Source of the DNA: Uliginosibacterium gangwonense
GTDB taxonomy: Bacteria > Pseudomonadota > Gammaproteobacteria > Burkholderiales > Rhodocyclaceae
NCBI GenBank assembly: GCA_020723855.1
Contig: DYIB01000017.1
Span: 1-35,312 of the forward strand
Direction: 5' to 3'
Length of the DNA stretch: 35,312 nt
Shown here: piece by piece, positions 28,611 through 35,312 of the stretch
Numbering within the stretch: position 1 is the stretch's first letter
Layout: each line of letters opens with the position of its first letter
Position numbers and translations under genes: made by a program
The notes under the pieces: generated by a model
The model's input: only the letters and a program-made list of their open reading frames with translations
Told to the model about the DNA's origin: nothing
Database searches by the model: none

Positions 28611-29792
28611 ATGGACTTCGCCATCCCCGAGCCGCTCGCGCAACTGCAGGCGCGCATCCGTACCTTCATCGCCGAGCAAGTCATCCCCTACGAGTCAGAC
28701 CCGCGCCAGGGCCCACACGGACCCGATAACTCGCTGTGCCTCGAACTCATGGCCCGCGCTCGGGAAGCCGGCCTGCTCGCGCCCCACGCCTCGAAGGAGT
28801 ACGGAGGCCTCGGGCTATCGCATTTCGGCCGCGCCATCGCCTTCGAGGAGGCCGGTTACTCCCCCCTCGGCCCGGTGGCGCTCAATGTCTTTGCTCCCGA
28901 CGAAGGCAACATGCACCTGCTGGAAACCGTGGCGAAGCCCGAGCACAAGGAGCGCTGGTTGCGCCCCTTGGTTTCCGGCGAGATCCGCTCCTGCTTCTGC
29001 ATGACCGAGCCGCCGCCCGGTGCCGGCTCCGATCCTTCCATGCTCAATACCACCGCGGTGCCCGACGGCGACGAATACGTCATCAACGGGCTGAAGTGGT
29101 TCACCACCGGCGCCGAGGGCGCCCGGCTCGCCATCATCATGGCCAGGATTCCGGAGGTGGGTGCGACCATGTTCCTCTCCGATATGGACGCGTCCGGCAT
29201 CACCGTCGTGCGCAACTTGGACACCCTGGACACCTGCTTTCCGGGCGGACACGGGGTGGTGCGCTTCACCGATCTGCGCGTGCACGCCCGGGACATCCTC
29301 GGCGAGCCGGGGAAGGGCTTCAAGTACGCCCAGGTGCGCCTGTCGCCGGCGCGCCTGACCCACTGCATGCGATGGCTGGGCGCGGTGCGCCGCGCCCACG
29401 ACATCGCCGTGGATTACGCGCGCCGCCGCCATGCTTTTGGCCGGCCGCTGGGCGAGCACGAGGGCGTGGGCTTCATGCTCGCCGACAACGAGATGGACAT
29501 GCACGTGGCGCGGCTCGCCATCTGGCACTGCGCGTGGGTGCTGGACCAGGGGGAGCTGGCGCTGACCGAATCGAGCCGGGCCAAGGTGATCGTGGCCGAA
29601 GCCGTGTGGCGCGTGGCCGACCGCTGCGTGCAGATTCTCGGCGGCCAGGGCGTCACCGGCGAGACGGTGGTGGCGCGCATCTTCGCCGACGTGCGGGCCT
29701 TCCGCATCTACGACGGTCCCTCCGAGGTGCACCGCTGGAGCCTCGCCAAGCGTATCCTGAAGGGCGAGCGCCGGGCCGGGGGCGCCGCATGA
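28611..29792 (+). CDS. Acyl-CoA dehydrogenase, ACAD10/11-like
   Basis: APDEGNMHLLE...SCFCMTEPPPGAGSDPSML...YVINGLKWFTTGAEGARLAII...GGQGVTGETVVARIFADVRAFRIYDGPSEVH. Confidence 0.9.
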   Translation: MDFAIPEPLAQLQARIRTFIAEQVIPYESDPRQGPHGPDNSLCLELMARAREAGLLAPHASKEYGGLGLSHFGRAIAFEEAGYSPLGPVALNVFAPDEGNMHLLETVAKPEHKERWLRPLVSGEIRSCFCMTEPPPGAGSDPSMLNTTAVPDGDEYVINGLKWFTTGAEGARLAIIMARIPEVGATMFLSDMDASGITVVRNLDTLDTCFPGGHGVVRFTDLRVHARDILGEPGKGFKYAQVRLSPARLTHCMRWLGAVRRAHDIAVDYARRRHAFGRPLGEHEGVGFMLADNEMDMHVARLAIWHCAWVLDQGELALTESSRAKVIVAEAVWRVADRCVQILGGQGVTGETVVARIFADVRAFRIYDGPSEVHRWSLAKRILKGERRAGGAA

Positions 29793-30565
29793 GCACCCTT
29801 GCCGAGCATTTTCGTTTGGACGGACGGCGGGCCCTGGTGACCGGAGCCTCGAGCGGACTGGGGCATCATTTCGCCCGCGTCCTGGCGGGCGCCGGTGCGA
29901 CCGTGGTGGTAGCGGCGCGGCGCGCAGACAAGCTCGCCGAAACCGTGGCCGAGATCGAATCCTCGGGCGGAAAAGCCCTGGCCGTGAGTCTTGATGTGAC
30001 CGATCCGGCCAGCGTGCGCGCCTGCTTCGACGAAATCGCGGCCAGGACCGGTACCGCCGATGTGATCGTCAACAATGCCGGCGTCGCGATCACGCGGGCC
30101 GTCCTCGAGCAGTCGGAGTCGGACTGGGACACCGTGCTCGACACCAACCTCAAGGGGGCGTGGCTGGTGGCCCAGGAAGGTGCCCGGCGGATGATCGACG
30201 CCGGGTTGCCCGGCGTCATCGTCAACATCGCCTCCATCACCGGCGAGCGCGTGGCCGGCGGGGTGGCCCCCTACTGTGCGTCCAAGGCCGGCCTGATCCA
30301 CCTCACCCGGGCCATGGCACTGGAACTGGCCCGCAGCCGCATCCGCGTCAACGCCCTCGCCCCCGGTTACGTGCAAACCGAGCTGAATCGCGAGTTCCTC
30401 GCCTCGGAGGCGGGTGAGCGCCTGAAGGCGCGCATTCCGCAGCGGCGTTTTGGCCGGCCCGAGGATCTGGCCGGTCCGCTTCTGCTGCTCGCCTCCGAGG
30501 CCGGGGCCTACATGACGGGGAGTGTCGTCTTCGCCGACGGCGGCCATCTCGTGAGCACCCTATGA
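29789..30565 (+). CDS. Short-chain dehydrogenase/reductase
   Basis: TGASSGLGHHFARVLAGAGA, NNAG, YCASKAG, PGYVQTELN motifs; ATGA overlap with acyl-CoA dehydrogenase stop. Confidence 0.93.
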   Translation: MSTLAEHFRLDGRRALVTGASSGLGHHFARVLAGAGATVVVAARRADKLAETVAEIESSGGKALAVSLDVTDPASVRACFDEIAARTGTADVIVNNAGVAITRAVLEQSESDWDTVLDTNLKGAWLVAQEGARRMIDAGLPGVIVNIASITGERVAGGVAPYCASKAGLIHLTRAMALELARSRIRVNALAPGYVQTELNREFLASEAGERLKARIPQRRFGRPEDLAGPLLLLASEAGAYMTGSVVFADGGHLVSTL

Positions 30566-31629
30566 GGACCGGCATCAGCATGAAATCCCTCCCGACAGAA
30601 CCAGAACTCGCCCGGCACGCGTTTGACACCGACCGTCTGGCGGCCTACCTGCGCGCGCAGGTGTGTGACTTCCGTGGCGCGCTGAGCGTGGAGCCGTTCG
30701 CCGGCGGCCAGTCGAACCCCACCTACCTGATCACCGCCGGAGAGCGACGCTACGTACTCCGGCGCAAGCCGTCGGGCGTATTGCTTCCCGCCGCGCACGC
30801 AGTCGACCGCGAGTACTACGTCATGCGGGCGCTCGCCGACAGCGGCGTGCCGGTCCCCCGGGTCTATGCCCTGTGCGAGGACACCTCGGTAGTGGGGACG
30901 CCCTTCTACGTGATGGAATTCATCGAAGGCCGCGTCCTATGGGACCCGTCGCTGCCGGGCATGACACCGGCGCAACGGGCGGCCGTCTACGATGAGCTGA
31001 ACCGGGTGATTGCTGCACTGCACGGCGTGGACTACCGGGCGGCGGGGCTTGCCGATTTCGGCAAGCCGGGGAACTACCTCACCCGCCAGATCGAACGATG
31101 GACGCGCCAGTACCGGGCCTCGGAAACCGAAACCATCGAGGCCATGGAGCGCCTGATCGAGTGGCTTCCGGCCCACCGGCCCGAAGGGGAGGAGACGGCG
31201 CTCGTCCATGGCGACTACCGTATCGACAACGTGATCTTCCACCCGAGCGAGCCGCGAATTCTCGCAGTGCTCGATTGGGAACTGTCGACCCTGGGACACC
31301 CGCTCGTCGACTTCGCCTACCATTGCATGACCTGGCGCGTGTCGCCCGAGGAGTTCCGCGGGCTCAAGGGTCACGATCTACGTGCGCTTGGCATTCCGCA
31401 GGAAGATGCATATTTGGCTGCCTACTGCCGCCGCACTGGCAGAGACGTCGTCCCCCACTGGGACTACTACCTGGTTTTCAACATGTTTCGCATGGCCGCC
31501 ATCCTGCAGGGCATACTGGCGCGCTCGCGCCACGGGACTGCCGCGAGCGCTGACGCCGCGGAGACGGGAAAACGGGCGCGGCTCATGGCAGAAGCGGGAT
31601 GGCGGCAGGCTAAGCAATTGGAAAGCTGA
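30562..31629 (+). CDS. APH-fold phosphotransferase, ACAD10/11 kinase-domain-like
   Basis: LLPAAHAVDREYYVMRALADSGVPVPRVYALCEDTSVVGTPFYVMEFIEG and LVHGDYRIDNVIFHPSEPRILAVLDWELSTLGHPLVDFAY; ATGA overlap with SDR. Confidence 0.88.
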   Translation: MRTGISMKSLPTEPELARHAFDTDRLAAYLRAQVCDFRGALSVEPFAGGQSNPTYLITAGERRYVLRRKPSGVLLPAAHAVDREYYVMRALADSGVPVPRVYALCEDTSVVGTPFYVMEFIEGRVLWDPSLPGMTPAQRAAVYDELNRVIAALHGVDYRAAGLADFGKPGNYLTRQIERWTRQYRASETETIEAMERLIEWLPAHRPEGEETALVHGDYRIDNVIFHPSEPRILAVLDWELSTLGHPLVDFAYHCMTWRVSPEEFRGLKGHDLRALGIPQEDAYLAAYCRRTGRDVVPHWDYYLVFNMFRMAAILQGILARSRHGTAASADAAETGKRARLMAEAGWRQAKQLES

Positions 31630-31662
31630 ATTCAGAATTCCACATAATATATACTTGTATAT
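31618..31662 (+). promoter_or_regulatory. Candidate gntR promoter/operator region
   Basis: TTGGAA (31618-31623), CTGAATTCAG (31626-31635), CATAAT (31643-31648) and ATATAC-TT-GTATAT palindrome (31649-31662) in the short AT-rich gap before gntR. Confidence 0.5.
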
Positions 31663-31697
31663 GTAGTGACCCCGAACTCGATCATCAGGTTACACGT

Positions 31698-32456
31698 ATG
31701 AAGGTATTATCCACACACCCTAAGCTGGTCGAGCAGGTCTATGAGGCGATTCTCTCCGAGATATCAGAGGGGAAGTTTCCGCTCGGCACGCGGCTCATCC
31801 AGGATCAGCTCGCACACGAGCTCGGCGTATCGCGGCAGCCGGTTCAGCAGGCGCTGCTCCTGTTGCGCAACCAGGGAATCCTCCGGGATGCGCCAGGTCG
31901 CGGACTTATCGTGGCGCCACTGGATCTGGATTACGTGCAGAACTTGTATGAGATCAGAGCGGTGCTGGAAGGACTCGCATGCCGAAAGGCCGCCGAGAAA
32001 AACGCGGAGCGCGCCAGAAAGGTTGGACCGACGCTGATCAAGAGAGGCCGAGACGCGGTGAAAAGCGGATCCGTAGCAAACATGATCGTTGCGGATATGA
32101 AGTTTCACGAGTTTATCCACGAGCTTTCAGAAAATCCGTTGATCGCTGCATCGACCGAGTCACACTGGGTTTACATGCGTCGAGTGATGGGTGAGGTTCT
32201 GATGCAGGATGAGAGGCCGCGCGACATCTGGAATCAGCACGCACGTATTCTGGACGCTATCGCCAAAGGCGACGCGCCAACCGCCGAAGATCTGGTGCGC
32301 CAGCATATCTTGCAGGCTGCAAATTTCATGATCGCACGCTTGCGCAGTCAAAAGAGCGATGTGCCTTTGACGGCGAGCCGCCAGCCTCGTATCGCGGAAG
32401 AGGTGACCGCGAATGCGGAAGGCATCGCAATCCCGGGGGGTGGCGCCCGCCGCTAG
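31698..32456 (+). CDS. GntR-family transcriptional regulator with FCD ligand-binding domain
   Basis: wHTH LGTRLIQDQLAHELGVSRQPVQQALLLLRNQGIL; FCD metal-type residues in DMKFHEFIHELSENP, QHARILDAI, RQHI. Confidence 0.9.
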   Translation: MKVLSTHPKLVEQVYEAILSEISEGKFPLGTRLIQDQLAHELGVSRQPVQQALLLLRNQGILRDAPGRGLIVAPLDLDYVQNLYEIRAVLEGLACRKAAEKNAERARKVGPTLIKRGRDAVKSGSVANMIVADMKFHEFIHELSENPLIAASTESHWVYMRRVMGEVLMQDERPRDIWNQHARILDAIAKGDAPTAEDLVRQHILQAANFMIARLRSQKSDVPLTASRQPRIAEEVTANAEGIAIPGGGARR

Positions 32457-32494
32457 TTAGGCGCCTGCAGCTCCTTCAATTGCTGTGCATCCAT
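32453..32494 (-). pseudogene. Possible 5' stub of an OsmC-like gene (MDAQQLKELQAP then stop)
   Basis: Minus strand from 32494 reads MDAQQLKELQAPN*; the first 12 residues resemble the N-terminus I recall for some OsmC-family proteins; frame ends at the gntR stop region. Confidence 0.3.
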
Positions 32495-32584
32495 GATCGG
32501 TCCGTTCCAGCGGTGCCGCCTGCTTGTCCGCCATATGCCGCCTCGTGGCTCGCGCGCTTGCCCGGATTTCATCTAGCACATGGC

Positions 32585-33829
32585 TCAGGCCGGTGGCCCG
32601 GCCGCAGCGGCCGGATGGGTGGCCAGCGCCTGGCGCACGACGGACAGGCGCGAGGCGAACCATGCGGCGGCGGCGAGGCAGCCGGCGCCGCTCGCGATCA
32701 GGGCGGCCGGGGCACCGAAGTGCTCGGCGACGAATCCCAGGACGAAGTGCCCGATCGGCGCCATGCCCAGGAAGGCTGCCACGTGGAAGCTGACGATGCG
32801 CCCGCGCAGGCGGTCTGGCACCACCGTCTGCAGGATGGTGTTGGCCGAGGCGGTGGTGAGCAGGATGCCGAATCCCACCAGGGGCAGGACAGCCAGCGAC
32901 AGCGCCGGCGTGCGCGACAGGGCGAAGGCGATCAGGCCGGCGCCGGCGCTCGCCGCCGACAGGGCCGTGATCCGCTCCAGGCGGTGGATGCCGCGGCGCG
33001 TGGCGAGAAAGACCACGCCCGCCACGGCGCCGACGCTGGCTGCGCCGTTGAGCCAGCCCAGGGTGCGGGCGTCGCCGCCCAGCAGATCCCGGGCGAACAC
33101 CGGCAGCAGCGAGCTGTAGGGGTTGGCCAGCAGGCTGAGCCACGCCACCAGGGTCAGCAGGGTGCGGCAGGGCAGGTAGTGGGCGGCGAAGTCCACGGCT
33201 TCCCGCAATTCGGCGCGCCAGCGGGACGCCGCCGAGCGTGCCCGGGGCGGCACGTGCATGGCGGCGAGCCCGACGATGATCGCGCCATAGGAGGCGGCGT
33301 TCGCCAGGAAGCACCAGCCTTCGCCGAACAGGGCCAGCAGCAGCCCCGCCAGGGGCGGCCCGATCAGGCGCGAGCCGTTCATGAGGAAGGAGTTGAGGGC
33401 GATGGCGTTGGGCAGCAGTTCGCGCGAGCCCACCATCTCCAGCAGGAAGGCCTGGCGCAGCGGCACATCGAAGGCGTTGATGACGCCCAGGCAGACGGCA
33501 GCGGCGATGACGTGCCATACCTCGACCCGGCCACTGAAGGTGAGGGCCGCCAGCAGCAGGGCCTGGGCCGCGGCCAGCGCCTGGGACACGAGCAGGGTCT
33601 TGCGCCGGTCGAGGCGGTCCGCCAGCAGCCCGCCGAAGGGCGCCAGGAAGAGAATGGGAATCTGGCTGGCGAAGCCGGTCACCCCCAGCAGCAGCGGCGA
33701 GCCCGACAGCCGGTAAACCAGCCAGGCCGCCGCCAGTTGCTGCATCCAGGTGCCGACCAGCGACACGCCCTGGCCGATGAAGAACAGGCGGAAGTTGCGG
33801 CTCGTGAGGGCGCGCAGCAGCTCGGGCAT
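32585..33829 (-). CDS. MFS transporter (enterobactin exporter EntS-like subfamily)
   Basis: LLRALTSRNFRLFFIGQGVSLVGTWMQQLAAAWLVYRLSGSPLLLGVTGFASQIPILFLAPFGGLLADRLDRRKTLL; 12-TM-like hydrophobicity. Confidence 0.9.
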   Translation of the reverse strand: MPELLRALTSRNFRLFFIGQGVSLVGTWMQQLAAAWLVYRLSGSPLLLGVTGFASQIPILFLAPFGGLLADRLDRRKTLLVSQALAAAQALLLAALTFSGRVEVWHVIAAAVCLGVINAFDVPLRQAFLLEMVGSRELLPNAIALNSFLMNGSRLIGPPLAGLLLALFGEGWCFLANAASYGAIIVGLAAMHVPPRARSAASRWRAELREAVDFAAHYLPCRTLLTLVAWLSLLANPYSSLLPVFARDLLGGDARTLGWLNGAASVGAVAGVVFLATRRGIHRLERITALSAASAGAGLIAFALSRTPALSLAVLPLVGFGILLTTASANTILQTVVPDRLRGRIVSFHVAAFLGMAPIGHFVLGFVAEHFGAPAALIASGAGCLAAAAWFASRLSVVRQALATHPAAAAGPPA

Positions 33830-33850
33830 CGAGGCGCCGTTCGCCCCGCC

Positions 33851-35312
33851 CTAGCCCAGGCGCGCCAGTTGTTCGCCCAGCTTGTCGCGCAGGGCCGTGA
33901 AGCCCGTCAGCCGTTCCTTCTCCTGGGCCACCACGGCCGCCGGTGCCCGCTCGACGAAGCTGGGATTGGCGAGCTTGCCCCGGGCCTTGGCGATCTCGCC
34001 CTCGACCCGGGCGATCTCCCTGGTCAGGCGCTCACGCTCGGCCGCCTTGTCCACCTCGATTCTCAGCATCAGGCGGAAATCGCCGACGATCTGCACCGGC
34101 GCCTCCGATTCGGGCAGCGTCTCGCCCACCGCCGTCACTTCCGACAGCCGGGCCAGGGCCTGGAGATAGGGTGCGAAGCTGCGCACCCGGGCGGCGTCCC
34201 CGGCGGCCAGCAGGGGCACGCGCTGGGACGGCGACAGGTTCATCTCGCCGCGCAGGCTGCGGCAGGCGTTCACCAGGTCCTTGAGCATCTGTACCTCCGC
34301 TTCCGCCTTCTCGTCGATGCGGGATGTATCGGCGAGCGGGTAGGGCTGCAGCATGACGCTTTCGCCCGTGCGTCCCGCCACCGGGGCCACTTTCTGCCAC
34401 AGCTCCTCGGTGATGAAGGGGATGAGGGGATGGGCCAGGCGCAGCGTGGTTTCCAGCACGCGCACCAGGGTGCGGCGCGTGGCGCGCTGCTGCGCCTCGG
34501 TGCCGTTCTGGATCTGCACCTTGGCCAGCTCCAGGTACCAGTCGCAGTACTCGTCCCACACGAACTCGTATATGGCCCGGGCCAGCAGGTCGAAGCGGTA
34601 CTCGGCGAAATACTGGGCCACTTCGCCTTCCATGCGCTGCAGCCGGCTGACGATCCAGCGGTCCGCCGCCGAGAAATCCAGGTAGGCGCCGGTGCAGGCG
34701 TCCGTGCCGTGCTCGGCCAGGCCGCAGTCCTTGCCCTCGCAGTTCATCAGCACGAAGCGCGTGGCGTTCCACAGCTTGTTGCAGAAGTTGCGGTAGCCCT
34801 CGCAGCGGGACAGGTCGAACTTGATGTCGCGTCCGGGCGAGGCCAGCGACAGGAAGGTGAAGCGCAGGGCATCGGTGCCGAAGCCCGGTATGCCGTTGGG
34901 AAACTCCTTACGCGTGCGGCGCTCGATGCCCTCTGCCTGCTTCGGGTTCAGCAGTCCGCTGGTGCGCTTCTCCACCAGGGACTCCAGGTCGATGCCGTCG
35001 ATGAGGTCGATGGGATCGAGCACGTTGCCCTTGGACTTGGACATCTTCTGGCCTTCCGCGTCGCGGATGAGGCCGTGCACATAGACGTGCCGGAACGGGA
35101 TCTTGCCGGTGATGTGCCGGGTCATCATGACCATGCGCGCCACCCAGAAGAAGATGATGTCGAAGCCGGTCACCAGCACCGACGAGGGCAGGTAGAGGTC
35201 CAGGGCCGGGTTGGATTTCGCCGGGTATTCGGGCGTCCAGTCCAGGGTGGAGAAGGGCCACAGGGCCGAGGAATACCAGGTGTCCAGCACGTCCGGGTCG
35301 CGCTCCAGGGGG
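33851..35312 (-). CDS. valS: Valyl-tRNA synthetase, C-terminal portion (5' end beyond right window edge)
   Basis: [46 protein letters not shown]-terminal coiled coil; frame remains open to 35312. Confidence 0.95.
   Translation of the reverse strand, partial: PLERDPDVLDTWYSSALWPFSTLDWTPEYPAKSNPALDLYLPSSVLVTGFDIIFFWVARMVMMTRHITGKIPFRHVYVHGLIRDAEGQKMSKSKGNVLDPIDLIDGIDLESLVEKRTSGLLNPKQAEGIERRTRKEFPNGIPGFGTDALRFTFLSLASPGRDIKFDLSRCEGYRNFCNKLWNATRFVLMNCEGKDCGLAEHGTDACTGAYLDFSAADRWIVSRLQRMEGEVAQYFAEYRFDLLARAIYEFVWDEYCDWYLELAKVQIQNGTEAQQRATRRTLVRVLETTLRLAHPLIPFITEELWQKVAPVAGRTGESVMLQPYPLADTSRIDEKAEAEVQMLKDLVNACRSLRGEMNLSPSQRVPLLAAGDAARVRSFAPYLQALARLSEVTAVGETLPESEAPVQIVGDFRLMLRIEVDKAAERERLTREIARVEGEIAKARGKLANPSFVERAPAAVVAQEKERLTGFTALRDKLGEQLARLG

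Noticed and set aside
28736-29788. N-terminal extension of the SDR ORF overlapping the acyl-CoA dehydrogenase
   Set aside because: Arg-rich out-of-frame sequence; the true SDR start is ATG 29789 overlapping the dehydrogenase stop.
30562-31629. Aminoglycoside phosphotransferase resistance gene
   Set aside because: Motifs match ACAD10/11-like kinase domains and operon context is acyl-CoA metabolism.
1-35312. CRISPR arrays, tRNA/rRNA genes, IS elements, integrases
   Set aside because: No repeat-spacer pattern, tRNA-like sequence, transposase ORF or long terminal repeats noticed by eye.

Overview
The first ~20 kb is a type-I-like sulfur-oxidizing heterodisulfide-reductase (sHdr) locus, all on the + strand: soeABC-like sulfite dehydrogenase (soeA truncated at the left edge), tusA, shdrC1-B1-A-hyp-C2-B2, two lipoate-binding proteins (LbpA) separated by a DsrE-family protein, and the dedicated lipoate assembly genes (radical SAM, sLpl-type ligase, LipT-like FAD oxidoreductase, second radical SAM). 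A separate dsrE-fadL unit with its own upstream region and a strong terminator follows. Next is a small translationally coupled cluster encoding a conserved unknown, an extra LplA-family ligase and a receiver-like protein. From ~20.4 to 32.46 kb lies a self-contained catabolic operon: TRAP transporter (DctP plus fused DctQM), two paralogous ThDP enzymes flanking an acyl-CoA synthetase, an ACAD10/11-like acyl-CoA dehydrogenase, an SDR, an ACAD10/11-like (APH-fold) kinase, and an FCD-type GntR regulator. A CTGAATTCAG palindrome occurs upstream of both dctP (twice) and gntR and is a candidate operator. The right end has a minus-strand MFS transporter and the 3' part of valS (truncated at the right edge). 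The strongest candidates for something undescribed are (i) the ThDP-lyase / ACAD11-kinase catabolic operon and (ii) the extra lipoate-ligase cluster attached to a two-LbpA sHdr locus. All calls are by eye from sequence; no database search was run.
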